From contig NZ_AP014569.1 in NCBI RefSeq assembly GCF_000828915.1, positions 1,736,001 to 1,800,000 of the forward strand: DNA of 64,000 nucleotides. The letters are read 5' to 3'. The position numbers and the translations under genes are program-made. The notes beneath the pieces were generated by a model that saw nothing but the letters and a program-made list of their open reading frames with translations, had not been told where the DNA came from and did not search any database. This document shows positions 54,919 through 64,000 of this stretch, one piece after another. Numbering within the stretch: the first letter of the stretch is position 1; each line of letters starts with the position of its first letter. Source of the DNA: Serpentinimonas maccroryi. Lineage in GTDB: Bacteria; Pseudomonadota; Gammaproteobacteria; Burkholderiales; Burkholderiaceae_C.

Positions 54919-56028
54919 ATGAGCAAGTTGGTAGGTCTGGTGGGCTGGCGCGGCATGGTCGGCTCGGTGTTGATGGATCGCATGACGGCCGAGGGCGACT
55001 TCGCGCACATCGACCCGGTGTTCTTTTCCACCTCCAACGCCGGCGGCGCCGCCCCGGCGCAGGCCCAAAGCCAGCGCACACTGCAAGACGCCAACGACGT
55101 GGCGGCCTTGGCGCGCTGCGACATCGTCCTCACCTGCCAAGGCGGAGACTACACCAAAGCCGTGTACCCGCGTCTGCGCGCCAGCGGCTGGCGCGGGCAC
55201 TGGATCGACGCCGCCTCGGCGCTGCGCATGGAACCCGAGACCGTGATCGTGCTCGACCCGGTCAACGAGGGCCTGATCCGCCAGCGCTTGGCTGCCGGCG
55301 GGCGCGACTGGATCGGCGGCAACTGCACCAACTCGATTTTGCTCATGGGCCTGTGCGGCTTGTTCCGCGCCGATCTGGTGGAGTGGGTCAGCTCGATGAC
55401 CTACCAAGCGGCCTCGGGCGGCGGCGCCAACCACATGCGCGAACTGCTGCAAGGCATGGGCGTGTGCCACGCCGCCGTGGCCGCCGACTTGGCCAACCCA
55501 GCCAGCGCCATCCTGGACATCGACCGCAAAGTGGCGCAGGCCATCCGAGATGATGTGCCGCGCGAATACTTCGGTGCCCCGCTGGCCGGTGGCCTGATCC
55601 CGTGGATCGACGCGCAACTCGACAACGGCCAGTCCAAAGAAGAATGGAAAGGCCAGGCCGAGGTCAACAAAATCCTGGGCACGGCCCAGACCATCCCGGT
55701 CGATGGCCTGTGCGTGCGCATCGGCGCCATGCGCTGCCACAGCCTGGCCCTCACGCTCAAGCTCAAGCAAGACCTGCCGCTGGCCGAAATCGAGGCCCTG
55801 ATTCGGGGCGGCAACCCCTGGGTCAAATGGGTTCCCAACGAGCGCCCGGCCAGCGTGGCCGAGCTTACGCCAGCAGCCATCACCGGCGGCTTGCAGGTGG
55901 GCGTGGGCCGGGTGCGCAAGCTCAACATGGGGCCGCAGTACCTGTCGGCCTTCGTGATCGGCGACCAACTGCTGTGGGGCGCGGCCGAGCCACTGCGGCG
56001 CATGCTGCGCATTCTGCTAGCGGCCTAA
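54919..56028 (+). CDS. asd: Aspartate-semialdehyde dehydrogenase
   Basis: A 369-residue protein starting [24 protein letters not shown] loop GWRGMVGS, nucleophilic Cys in [29 protein letters not shown] and [18 protein letters not shown]. It makes aspartate semialdehyde for lysine, threonine, methionine and diaminopimelate synthesis. Gene order leuB - (mscS, DUF2784) - asd - fimV is usual in this group. Confidence 0.95.
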   Translation: MSKLVGLVGWRGMVGSVLMDRMTAEGDFAHIDPVFFSTSNAGGAAPAQAQSQRTLQDANDVAALARCDIVLTCQGGDYTKAVYPRLRASGWRGHWIDAASALRMEPETVIVLDPVNEGLIRQRLAAGGRDWIGGNCTNSILLMGLCGLFRADLVEWVSSMTYQAASGGGANHMRELLQGMGVCHAAVAADLANPASAILDIDRKVAQAIRDDVPREYFGAPLAGGLIPWIDAQLDNGQSKEEWKGQAEVNKILGTAQTIPVDGLCVRIGAMRCHSLALTLKLKQDLPLAEIEALIRGGNPWVKWVPNERPASVAELTPAAITGGLQVGVGRVRKLNMGPQYLSAFVIGDQLLWGAAEPLRRMLRILLAA

Positions 56029-56177
56029 GGGCATGGCGGCAAGGAGAATATAAAATCTGTTGCACCAGTGCAACGCAAATCCCCTGCTTGGATGCCATTT
56101 GGGCCCCAGATTTGCTTCGCTCTGCTTCTGAGCTTGTGTGTGCAAGCGCTTGATGTTATGGTCGAATATCTTTGAAA

Positions 56178-58778
56178 ATGACAGAGGTGTCTGTGCCGAA
56201 TTGCCCTTCAAAAATGCACCCCACGGGACCTGTTGCCTTGGCCACCGACAAACCACCTGCGCCACCCCATCGGCTGCGCTGGCGCTCGGTGGCGAGCGCG
56301 GCGGCCTTGGTGGCGGCCTTGGCGGTGCCGGCCAGCCAAGCTTGGGCCGTGGCGCTGGGAAGGGTGACGGTGCAATCGCAACTGGGTGAGCCGCTGCGCG
56401 CCGAAATCGACTTGCCCCAGCTCAGCGCCCAAGACGCCGCCACCTTGCAAGCCAGCGTGGCGGCGCCCGAGCGCTTTCAGGCGCTCAACCTGAGCTTTAA
56501 CCCGGCCTTGGCCGATTTGCGCTTTCAACTGGTCACGCTGCCCGACGGCCGCAGTGTCTTGCGCCTGAGCAGCACCGCCGCCATCAACGAACCCTTCCTC
56601 GATTTGCTGGTGCAAGCCAACTGGGCCAATGGGCAGTTGCTGCGTAGCTACACCCTGTTGTTCGACCCGCCCAATTTGCGCCCGGCTCCGGCTCCGGCGC
56701 CACAGCCGCCGGTTGCGGTTGCACCTCCAGCACCTCCCGCGCCAGCGCCCGCGCCCTTGGTGACCCAGGTGCGTCCGGCCGTGCCGCTGCCCCCAGCCGT
56801 CCCTGCCGCCGCCGCACCTGCACGACCCCGCGCCCAAGCGCCTGCCGCCGACCCCACCCCCGCGTCGATCACGGTTCGGCGTGGCGATACCGCCGGCCGC
56901 ATCGCGCAGGCGCACCTGCCCGGCGGGGTGTCGCTCGATCAGATGTTGGTGGCGCTGCTGCGCGCCAACCCACAAGCGTTCATCGGCGACAATGTCAACC
57001 GGCTGCGCGCTGGCGCGGTGCTCGACCTGCCCAGCGCCGAAGCGGCCAACGCCACCCCCGCCCCTGAGGCGCGCCGCATCGTACAAGCCCACAGCCAAGA
57101 TTTCAACGAGTTTCGGCGTCGCTTGGCCGCATTGGCCCCGGCTCAAGCAGCACCCAAAGCCACCCGCGCCGCTGCCGGTGCGGTGCAAGCCGAAGTCACC
57201 GATCCACGACCCGCCGCCGCCGTGCAAGACCGCCTGACGCTCGAGCGCGGCGCCTTGCCCGGAGCCGCTGCCGACCAGTTGGCCCAAGCGCGGCAACAGC
57301 AGGCCACGCAGCAGCAAATCACCGAAGTCGAGCGCAACCTGCAAGAGCTCGAGCGTCTGCGCCAAGCTGCGCAGGCCCCTGCCCCGGCCCCTGCAGCGCC
57401 GGCCGCTGCCGACGCCACACCAGCTGCGGCCGAAACCGCGGCGGCACCCACACCCGCCGCACCAGTCCTCGAGGCCCCGGCATTGGCTGCACCGCCTGTT
57501 CCTCCAGCCCCGGTTGCCGCACCCCCAGCCCCTGCTGCCCCACCAGCGCCTGCGCCGGCCGAAGTGGCTGCGCCCGGTTTGCTTCAGACCCTCAGCACCC
57601 ACCCCTTGGCGCTGCCCGCAGCGGGTGGTGCCGCAGCCTTGCTGCTGCTGGGGCTGCTGGCCGCGCGCATCCGCAGCCGCCGACAGCAAAATCAAGCCGC
57701 TTTGGCTGACCGGGACGATCCGCAATCGGAATCCGAGAACGATGCGCTGGCCGATGCGCCGACCGATGCGCAAGCGACCTCGATGATGTATTCGCCCAGT
57801 CAGCTCGATGCGGGCGGCGACGTCGATGCCGTGGCCGAGGCCGAGGTGTACCTGGCTTATGGCCGCGAAAAGCAGGCCGAAGACATTTTGCTCGAATCCA
57901 TCCGTCTGCATCCGGATAGACTGCCTGCACACCTCAAGCTGCTCGAAATTTACGGTCAACGGCGCGACTTGCCCGCTTTCAACGCCGCAGCCCAAACCTT
58001 ATACCAAGTGAGCGGGGGCACGGGCGACGCCTGGGAGCAGGCGCGCGAGGCCGGCCAGCTGCTCGACCCCGACAACCCCTTCTACCAACTGGTTCCCAGC
58101 AGCGCCCCTCCAGCCAGCGCCCTTCTAGGCAGCGCCACGTCAGAGGCAGACAGCCCGTCATCGGTGGTGCCAGATTTTGATTTGGGATTTGCCGAATCCA
58201 AATCCGACACTCTTCTCTCTGAACCCGCATCCCACTCCGGCCCTGCAACAACTTCTGGCCCCGCCTCGCGGCAAGCCATGGATGCGGCCGATGAGGAGCT
58301 CGAGTCCCTGCTCGCAGGCACCCGAAAACCCACCACCCCCACAACCGACTTGGCTTTCGATTTCGACTTCGACACCACACCGAAGCCCGCACCGTCGCCT
58401 GCGGCAGATACGCCAACCACTGCAGCTTTGCCGAGCGCCATTGCTGCACATGAAATCGACTTCGATCTCGACCTTAGCGACTTCAATACCCCTACACCCA
58501 AACAGCCCCCCATCACCCCGAGCGAACCGCCCACCTCAACCCCCGAACCCAACTTGGCTGCCACCTTGCCCAGCAGCGTGCAAGATCTGTCGCTGGACCT
58601 CGATCTCGACCTCGAACCCTCAGGGGCCGACCCGCTCGAGACCAAGCTGTCGCTGGCGCAAGAGTTCGACGCCATCGGCGATACCGACGGCGCGCGCTCG
58701 CTGGCGCAAGAAGTCGAGTCCGAGGCCACCGGGGCGCTCAAAGAGCGGGCTCGGGCCTTTTTGGCGCAGTTGGGCTAA
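56178..58778 (+). CDS. fimV: FimV/HubP-type polar organiser with LysM domain
   Basis: About 866 residues. An Ala-rich signal segment (SVASAAALVAALAVPASQAW) precedes the FimV N-terminal domain (LGRVTVQSQLGEPLRAEIDL). A LysM domain is at about 228-286 (SITVRRGDTAGRIAQAHLPG). A long Pro/Ala and coiled region follows, one transmembrane helix at about 476-500 (PAAGGAAALLLLGLLAARIR), a TPR-like part (YLAYGREKQAEDILLESIRL) and the C-terminal FimV motif (KLSLAQEFDAIGDTDGARSL). The tail between is very acidic. It binds peptidoglycan and organises type IV pili and polar proteins. The start is uncertain: ATG at 56178 or 56214. Confidence 0.88.
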   Translation: MTEVSVPNCPSKMHPTGPVALATDKPPAPPHRLRWRSVASAAALVAALAVPASQAWAVALGRVTVQSQLGEPLRAEIDLPQLSAQDAATLQASVAAPERFQALNLSFNPALADLRFQLVTLPDGRSVLRLSSTAAINEPFLDLLVQANWANGQLLRSYTLLFDPPNLRPAPAPAPQPPVAVAPPAPPAPAPAPLVTQVRPAVPLPPAVPAAAAPARPRAQAPAADPTPASITVRRGDTAGRIAQAHLPGGVSLDQMLVALLRANPQAFIGDNVNRLRAGAVLDLPSAEAANATPAPEARRIVQAHSQDFNEFRRRLAALAPAQAAPKATRAAAGAVQAEVTDPRPAAAVQDRLTLERGALPGAAADQLAQARQQQATQQQITEVERNLQELERLRQAAQAPAPAPAAPAAADATPAAAETAAAPTPAAPVLEAPALAAPPVPPAPVAAPPAPAAPPAPAPAEVAAPGLLQTLSTHPLALPAAGGAAALLLLGLLAARIRSRRQQNQAALADRDDPQSESENDALADAPTDAQATSMMYSPSQLDAGGDVDAVAEAEVYLAYGREKQAEDILLESIRLHPDRLPAHLKLLEIYGQRRDLPAFNAAAQTLYQVSGGTGDAWEQAREAGQLLDPDNPFYQLVPSSAPPASALLGSATSEADSPSSVVPDFDLGFAESKSDTLLSEPASHSGPATTSGPASRQAMDAADEELESLLAGTRKPTTPTTDLAFDFDFDTTPKPAPSPAADTPTTAALPSAIAAHEIDFDLDLSDFNTPTPKQPPITPSEPPTSTPEPNLAATLPSSVQDLSLDLDLDLEPSGADPLETKLSLAQEFDAIGDTDGARSLAQEVESEATGALKERARAFLAQLG

Positions 58779-58827
58779 GCGCCCCCAAGTCCCCGCTGGC
58801 ACCCCCCCCTTCAGAAAGCCCACGCCT

Positions 58828-59622
58828 TTGCGCCTCGCGCTCGGACTCAGCTACTCGGGCAGCGCCTACCAGGGCTGGCAGAGCCAAGCCAGCGGCCAGA
58901 CGGTGCAAGACCACTTGCAGGCCGCACTGGCGACCTTCACCGCCGCCCCGGCCGTGAGCACCCTGTGCGCCGGGCGCACCGACGCCGGCGTGCACGCCCT
59001 GATGCAGGTGGTGCACTTCGACACCCCAATCGAGCGCCCGCTGCACGCTTGGGTGCGCGGCTGCAACCGCTACCTGCCGCCCGACATCGCCATCCAGTGG
59101 GCGCAGGTGGTGCCCGCCAGCTTTCATGCCCGTGCCAGCGCGCTGGCGCGGCGTTACGTCTATGTGCTGCTCGAATCGGCTGTGCGCCCGAGCTTGGAAC
59201 ACGGCCGCGCCGGCTGGGTGTTTCGGCCGCTGTCGCTGCCCGCTCTGCAGGCGGCGGCGGCGCACCTGCTGGGCCGGCACGACTTCACCAGCTTTCGCGC
59301 CTCCAGCTGCCAGGCGCTCTCGCCCGTCAAGCACCTGCGCCGGCTCGATATTTCGCGCCACGGCGCCTACTGGCGCTTCGAGTTCGAGGCCGACGCCTTT
59401 TTGCACCACATGGTGCGCAACCTCATGGGCTGCCTGCTGGCCGTGGGCCAGGGTTTGCACGCGCCCGACTGGATCGCGGACGTGCTGGCGGCGCGCAGCC
59501 GCGCCGTCGCTGCGCCCACCTTCGCCCCCGACGGGCTGTATTTTCTGGGCCCGGTCTATGCGCCGCACTGGGACCTGCCAGACCGGGTGCCGGGGCTGGA
59601 TTGGTTGCCCCAAAGCCCCTAG
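58828..59622 (+). CDS. truA: tRNA pseudouridine(38-40) synthase
   Basis: A 264-residue protein starting at a TTG (LRLALGLSYSGSAYQGWQSQ); no ATG fits the conserved N-terminus. The catalytic Asp is in LCAGRTDAGVHAL, and FRASSCQALSPVKHLRRLDI and FLHHMVRNLMGCLLAVGQG complete the family pattern. It modifies the anticodon stem-loop of several tRNAs. It lies between fimV and trpF as in related genomes. Confidence 0.9.
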   Translation: MRLALGLSYSGSAYQGWQSQASGQTVQDHLQAALATFTAAPAVSTLCAGRTDAGVHALMQVVHFDTPIERPLHAWVRGCNRYLPPDIAIQWAQVVPASFHARASALARRYVYVLLESAVRPSLEHGRAGWVFRPLSLPALQAAAAHLLGRHDFTSFRASSCQALSPVKHLRRLDISRHGAYWRFEFEADAFLHHMVRNLMGCLLAVGQGLHAPDWIADVLAARSRAVAAPTFAPDGLYFLGPVYAPHWDLPDRVPGLDWLPQSP

Positions 59623-59691
59623 TTGTCGCTTGCATCCCCGCTTGCATCCACCCCTGCCCCCAACCTTGCTGCCACCGCAGATAGCGCCCCC

Positions 59692-60417
59692 ATGCCGCAC
59701 CGCACCCGCATCAAAATCTGTGGCCTCACCCGCCCGTCTGACCTGCACTGCGCCGCCGCCGCCGGGGCCGACGCCGTGGGCTTCGTGCTCTACCCGCCCA
59801 GCGTGCGCGCGCTCACGCCGGCGCAGGCGGGCGCGCTGGCGCGGCTGCTGCCACCCTTTGTCACGCCGGTGCTGCTCTACGTCAACCCCAGCGCCGCCGA
59901 GGTGCAGGCCGGTTTGGCAGAGGTGCCCCACGCGCTGCTGCAGTTTCATGGCGACGAATCGCCCGCCCAATGCCAGGCGCTGGCCCAAGGCCGGCCCTAT
60001 CTGCGCGCAGCGCGCATCCCGCTGAGCGCCGACGCGGCGCGCTTCGATCTTCTAGAATACGCCGAACTGCACGCCGGCGCACAAGCGCTGTTGCTCGACG
60101 CCCAAGTGCCGGGCTACGGCGGCGCCGGGCACTCTTTTGACTGGACGGCATTCGATTGGTCACATCCCGCACTAAACGCCAGCTCTCGCCTCGTTTTGTC
60201 TGGTGGACTCACGCCTGCAAACGTGGCCGATGGCGTGCGCCTGCTGCGCCCGTGGGCGGTTGATGTGAGCTCCGGCGTCGAGGCCGCGCGCGGCATCAAG
60301 TGCCCCGATTTGATCGCCCGCTTCGTCGCCGCCGTGCGCTTGGCCGATACGGCCCTTGCCGCACCCCAGCCCCTCACATCCCCACCGTCATGTCCACCGC
60401 CACCGCCACCGCCCTAG
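59692..60417 (+). CDS. trpF: Phosphoribosylanthranilate isomerase
   Basis: A 241-residue protein from the ATG at 59692 ([20 protein letters not shown]). Active-site Cys in [20 protein letters not shown], and the phosphate-binding [16 protein letters not shown] with the Asp in [10 protein letters not shown]. It acts in tryptophan synthesis. Its last 28 bp overlap trpB in another frame, giving a Pro-rich tail. Confidence 0.94.
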   Translation: MPHRTRIKICGLTRPSDLHCAAAAGADAVGFVLYPPSVRALTPAQAGALARLLPPFVTPVLLYVNPSAAEVQAGLAEVPHALLQFHGDESPAQCQALAQGRPYLRAARIPLSADAARFDLLEYAELHAGAQALLLDAQVPGYGGAGHSFDWTAFDWSHPALNASSRLVLSGGLTPANVADGVRLLRPWAVDVSSGVEAARGIKCPDLIARFVAAVRLADTALAAPQPLTSPPSCPPPPPPP

Positions 60418-61658
60418 CACCCACCAGCAGCCCCCCCTACCAGCAACCCGACGCCAGCGGCCACTTCGGCCCCTACGGCGGCAGCTTTGTCAGCGAAACG
60501 CTCACCCACGCCCTGTCCGAGTTGCGCGAGGCATACGCCCGCACCCAGCACGATCCCGAGTTCCAGCGCGAATTCCGCTACGAACTGGCGCACTTCGTCG
60601 GCCGGCCCTCACCCATCTACCACGCGGCGCGCACCAGCCGCGAGCTGGGCGGGGCGCAGATCTTCCTCAAGCGCGAAGACCTCAACCACACCGGCGCGCA
60701 CAAAATCAACAACGTCATCGGCCAAGCCATGCTGGCGCGGCGCATGGGCAAAGCGCGCATCATTGCCGAGACCGGCGCCGGCCAGCACGGTGTCGCCACC
60801 GCCACCATCTGCGCCCGCTACGGGCTCGAGTGCGTGATTTATATGGGCGCCGAAGACCTCAAGCGCCAACTGCCCAACGTCTATCGCATGAAGCTGCTGG
60901 GCGCCACCGTGGTGCCGGTGACATCGGGCAGCCAGACCCTCAAAGACGCGCTCAACGAAGCCATGCGCGACTGGGTCACGAACGTCGAGCACACCTTCTA
61001 CCTCATCGGCACCGTGGCCGGGCCGCACCCCTACCCGATGATGGTGCGCGATTTCCAGTGCGTGATCGGCGAAGAATGCTTGCAGCAGATGCCCACCCTG
61101 CTGTACGAGCTCGGCCTGCCGGGCAACGGCGCCGAATTGCAACCCGATGTGGTGCTGGCCTGCGTGGGCGGCGGCAGCAACGCGATCGGGATTTTCCACC
61201 CCTACATCGACCACCCGCACACGCGCCTGATCGGCGTCGAGGCCGCCGGTGAAGGGCTCGAGAGCGGCCGCCACGCCGCCTCGCTGCAAAAGGGGCTGCC
61301 CGGCGTGCTGCACGGCAACCGCAGCTACGTGCTGCAAGACGAAGACGGCCAGATCATCGAGACCCACAGCGTCAGCGCCGGGCTGGACTACCCCGGCGTC
61401 GGCCCTGAGCACGCCTGGCTCAAAGACAGCGGCCGCGCCAGCTACGTGGGCATCACCGACGCGCAGGCGCTGGCCGCCTTCCACCGCCTGTGCCGCCACG
61501 AGGGCATCATCCCGGCGCTCGAATCCAGCCACGCGCTGGCCTACGCCTTCGAACTTGCTCCCACCCTGCGCCCAGATCAATCGATCCTCGTCAACCTCTC
61601 GGGCCGTGGCGACAAAGACCTAGCCACCGTATCCGAACTCGCCGGAGTGAGCGCATGA
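60390..61658 (+). CDS. trpB: Tryptophan synthase beta chain
   Basis: A 422-residue protein from the ATG at 60390. The PLP lysine is in [20 protein letters not shown], followed by [20 protein letters not shown] and the glycine-rich phosphate loop [12 protein letters not shown]. It condenses indole and serine. It overlaps trpF at its start and trpA at its end (ATGA). Confidence 0.96.
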   Translation: MSTATATALAPTSSPPYQQPDASGHFGPYGGSFVSETLTHALSELREAYARTQHDPEFQREFRYELAHFVGRPSPIYHAARTSRELGGAQIFLKREDLNHTGAHKINNVIGQAMLARRMGKARIIAETGAGQHGVATATICARYGLECVIYMGAEDLKRQLPNVYRMKLLGATVVPVTSGSQTLKDALNEAMRDWVTNVEHTFYLIGTVAGPHPYPMMVRDFQCVIGEECLQQMPTLLYELGLPGNGAELQPDVVLACVGGGSNAIGIFHPYIDHPHTRLIGVEAAGEGLESGRHAASLQKGLPGVLHGNRSYVLQDEDGQIIETHSVSAGLDYPGVGPEHAWLKDSGRASYVGITDAQALAAFHRLCRHEGIIPALESSHALAYAFELAPTLRPDQSILVNLSGRGDKDLATVSELAGVSA

Positions 61659-62521
61659 GCCGCATCGAAGCCACCTTCAGCCGCCTGCAAAGCCAGCGCC
61701 GCAAAGCCCTCATCCCCTACGTGACGGCGGGCTTCCCACAAGCCGACGGCACGCCCGCCCTGATGCAGGCGCTGGTGCAGGGCGGGGCCGACATCATCGA
61801 GCTCGGCGTGCCGTTCTCTGACCCGATGGCCGACGGCCCAGTGATCCAGCAAGCCGGCGAACGGGCGCTGCGCGCCGGCGTCGGGCTGGTGCAGGTGCTC
61901 GATATGGTGCGCGCCTTTCGCACCCACGACCGCCTCACGCCCGTGGTGCTGATGGGCTACGCCAACCCGGTGGAGCGCTACGAGCTCAAGCGCGGCGCCG
62001 GCGCCTTTGCGCGCGACGCCGCTGCCGCCGGCGTCGATGGCGTGCTGATCGTCGATTACCCGCCCGAGGAATGCCAAGCCTTTGCCGCCGCCCTGAAGGC
62101 GCAGGGGCTGGACCTGATCTTTTTGCTCGCCCCCACCAGCAGCGAGGCACGCATGGCCGAAGTCGGGCGCGTGGCCAGCGGCTACGTCTATTACGTGTCG
62201 CTCAAGGGCGTGACCGGGGCCGGGCACCTCGACACCGCCGCCGTAGAGGCGATGCTGCCGCGCATCCGCCGGCACGTGCACTTGCCCATAGGCGTGGGCT
62301 TTGGTATCCGAGACGCCGCCAGCGCCTGCGCCGTGGGCCGCAGCGCCGACGCCGTGGTGATCGGCACCCGGCTGATCCAGTTGCTCGACAGCGCGCCCCC
62401 CGAACAGGCCGGGGCTGTGGCCCGCGCCTTCATGGCCGAGTTGCGGCAGGCGCTCGACGGGCTCGAGGGCGGCGGCGCTGGCGGCCCTGTCACGCTTGCG
62501 CCGGCGGGCAATCGGGGATAA
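61655..62521 (+). CDS. trpA: Tryptophan synthase alpha chain
   Basis: A 288-residue protein starting [20 protein letters not shown]. Catalytic Glu in [20 protein letters not shown] and Asp in [14 protein letters not shown], then [15 protein letters not shown] and [15 protein letters not shown]. It releases indole from indole-3-glycerol phosphate. The start overlaps the trpB stop by 4 bp. Confidence 0.96.
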   Translation: MSRIEATFSRLQSQRRKALIPYVTAGFPQADGTPALMQALVQGGADIIELGVPFSDPMADGPVIQQAGERALRAGVGLVQVLDMVRAFRTHDRLTPVVLMGYANPVERYELKRGAGAFARDAAAAGVDGVLIVDYPPEECQAFAAALKAQGLDLIFLLAPTSSEARMAEVGRVASGYVYYVSLKGVTGAGHLDTAAVEAMLPRIRRHVHLPIGVGFGIRDAASACAVGRSADAVVIGTRLIQLLDSAPPEQAGAVARAFMAELRQALDGLEGGGAGGPVTLAPAGNRG

Positions 62522-62562
62522 TCAGCGCCGTCGTAGCCCCCAGATCAGCAAGGAAAACCCGC

Positions 62563-63441
62563 ATGTCCTGGCTCGAAAAACTGCTCCCGCCCAAAATCAA
62601 GCGCGCCGACCCGGCCGAGCGCCGCAGCATGCCCGAGGGGCTGTGGCTCAAGTGCCCCAGCTGCGAGGCCGTGCTCTACAAAAGCGACCTCGAGAAAAAC
62701 CTCAACGTCTGCCCACACTGCGCGCACCACCACCGCATCGGGGCGCGGGCGCGCCTCAACGCCTTTTTGGATGCCCAAGGCCGCTACGAAATCGGGCAAG
62801 AGGTGCTGCCCGTCGATGCGCTCAAGTTCAAGGACAGCCGCAAATACCCCGAGCGACTCAAAGAAGCACTCGAGGCCACCGGCGAGACCGACGCCCTGAT
62901 CGTCATCGGCGGCGCGGTGCAGGGGCTAGATCTGGTGGCGGCGTGTTTCGAGTTTGACTTCATGGGCGGCTCGATGGGCTCGGTGGTGGGCGAGCGCTTC
63001 GTGCGCGGTGTCGAGACGGCGATCGAGCAAAAAGTGCCCTTCGTCTGCTTTACCGCCACCGGCGGCGCGCGCATGCAAGAGGGGCTGCTCAGCCTCATGC
63101 AGATGGCCAAGACCAACGCCGCCCTGACGCGGCTGGCCAAAAAGGGCCTGCCCTACCTCAGCGTGCTCACCGACCCGACCATGGGCGGCGTCAGCGCCGG
63201 CTTCGCCTTTGTCGGCGACGTGGTGATCGCCGAGCCCAAGGCGCTGATCGGCTTTGCCGGCCCGCGGGTGATCGAAAGCACGGTGCGCGTCAAGCTGCCC
63301 GAGGGCTTTCAGCGCGCCGAGTTTTTGCTCAACAAAGGGGCGCTGGACCTGATCTGCGACCGGCGCGAGCTGCGCTCCACGGTAGCCAACCTGCTGGCCA
63401 TGCTGCAGCGCCAGAGCGCGGATGCGGTGCAGGCGGGTTGA
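62563..63441 (+). CDS. accD: Acetyl-CoA carboxylase carboxyltransferase subunit beta
   Basis: A 292-residue protein starting [20 protein letters not shown]. The zinc ribbon has [20 protein letters not shown] and PHCAHHHR. The carboxyltransferase domain has [40 protein letters not shown] and [19 protein letters not shown]. It transfers CO2 to acetyl-CoA with AccA. It follows trpA as is usual in this group. Confidence 0.96.
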   Translation: MSWLEKLLPPKIKRADPAERRSMPEGLWLKCPSCEAVLYKSDLEKNLNVCPHCAHHHRIGARARLNAFLDAQGRYEIGQEVLPVDALKFKDSRKYPERLKEALEATGETDALIVIGGAVQGLDLVAACFEFDFMGGSMGSVVGERFVRGVETAIEQKVPFVCFTATGGARMQEGLLSLMQMAKTNAALTRLAKKGLPYLSVLTDPTMGGVSAGFAFVGDVVIAEPKALIGFAGPRVIESTVRVKLPEGFQRAEFLLNKGALDLICDRRELRSTVANLLAMLQRQSADAVQAG

Positions 63442-63533
63442 ACCCAGCGGTCGGCTTCAGAGGCCGATAGGCTATTGAGCGTATTTGATGTGGCGCGCAT
63501 AGGAGCCGCCGGCAAGACGCAATGATCCTGCCC

Positions 63534-64000
63534 TTAAGGCAACAGACTGAGTGCCTGCATGTAGCGCGGGCTCACCATCAGCTCGTCCCACAGCGGCGCG
63601 GGCGCAGCGGGCAGCAGCTCGAGGCGGCGCTGCTCGCTCAGGGCGCTGGGCTGCCAGTGGCCTTCGATCTGGGCGCGGCTCAGGCCGTCGATGAGTTCGT
63701 CGATCGGCGCGCCGTCGTCCACCACGCTCTGGTTGCACAGCAGCACCAAGTCGCAGCCGGCGTGCAGCGCGGCCAGCGCGGCCTCGGTGCTGCCGATCTC
63801 GCGCCCGTCGAGGCGGCGCGCCCCGGCCATGCTCAGGTCGTCGCTGAACACGGCGCCGCCAAAACCCAGCTGCTGGCGCAAAATGCCCTCGATCCAGCGC
63901 GCTGAGAATCCGGCCGGGCGCGCATCCACCTGGCTATAGACCACGTGCGCGGGCATGACGGCGTCCAGGCTGGCTTGCAACCAGCCGTAGGGGGCGGCGT
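63534..64000 (-). CDS. nagZ: Beta-N-acetylhexosaminidase NagZ, C-terminal part (cut by the window end)
   Basis: The visible 150 or so residues read [20 protein letters not shown], then [20 protein letters not shown] with the catalytic Asp-containing loop, then [18 protein letters not shown]. This is the GH3 NagZ C-terminal half, which removes N-acetylglucosamine from muropeptides during cell-wall recycling. The N-terminal half lies beyond 64000. The 92 bp between it and accD hold no clear terminator. Confidence 0.88.
   Translation of the reverse strand, partial: AAPYGWLQASLDAVMPAHVVYSQVDARPAGFSARWIEGILRQQLGFGGAVFSDDLSMAGARRLDGREIGSTEAALAALHAGCDLVLLCNQSVVDDGAPIDELIDGLSRAQIEGHWQPSALSEQRRLELLPAAPAPLWDELMVSPRYMQALSLLP

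Overview
The window reads as a chromosomal segment of a GC-rich betaproteobacterium, most likely Burkholderiales/Comamonadaceae. The basis is gene order: mdh/acnB divergent from gntR-sdhCDAB-sdhE-gltA, and leuC-ecn-leuD-leuB-asd-fimV-truA-trpF-trpB-trpA-accD. This is a judgement from family knowledge, not a search. No rRNA, tRNA or CRISPR array was seen.

Layout. (1) 1-14.4 kb is an accessory mosaic. It holds a truncated IS3 copy, a complete-looking IS3 element with an A8 frameshift site, a Bcr/CflA-type transporter fragment caught between elements, an IS1182-type element with an amber stop, a MarR-controlled acyl-CoA cassette (thioesterase, thiolase, MaoC), an MddA-like methyltransferase joined to gene relics, an alpha/beta hydrolase, an unusual 820-residue Fe-S/SCP2/flavin-reductase fusion with its own MarR, a TetR gene and a decayed IS91-type transposase. 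(2) 14.4-20.7 kb holds an MFS/DsrE/ArsR-rhodanese group and a chromate-resistance operon (chrB, chrA, an Fe-type SOD, and a rhodanese-ChrB fusion broken by a frameshift). (3) 20.7-39.2 kb is core metabolism: trhP, an aldehyde/alcohol dehydrogenase operon with a divergent sigma-54 activator, then TCA-cycle genes. (4) 39.3-49.9 kb is a second accessory island with two toxin-antitoxin pairs and a probable peptide-export locus. (5) 50.1 kb to the end is core: leucine, aspartate-semialdehyde, FimV, TruA, tryptophan and AccD, ending inside nagZ.

The most interesting system is the minus-strand locus at 40.75-49.99 kb. Two Sec-exported proteins (186 and 181 aa) share a nearly identical 121-residue N-terminal part ending in LSPQEMEETKGA and then diverge completely, one into a glycine-rich tail and one into a His/Pro-rich tail. 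Nearby are a stand-alone C39 'double-glycine' peptidase, a polytopic membrane protein and a beta-barrel outer-membrane protein. The set recalls the FapD/FapF part of the Pseudomonas functional-amyloid secretion system joined to bacteriocin-style leader/core substrates. Each substrate gene is preceded by the same three hairpins, the last looking like an intrinsic terminator that ends 28 nt before the start codon. The barrel gene has a G9 tract inside a candidate promoter spacer. The C39 gene carries an in-frame TGA, so the present copy may be inactive.

Inserted in this locus, 27 bp behind the second substrate gene, is a three-gene cassette (ArsM-like methyltransferase, radical SAM enzyme ending in RCCIKG, small methyltransferase). 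All three are rich in paired cysteines. It resembles organoarsenical (arsinothricin-type) biosynthesis, but its position also allows a role in peptide modification.
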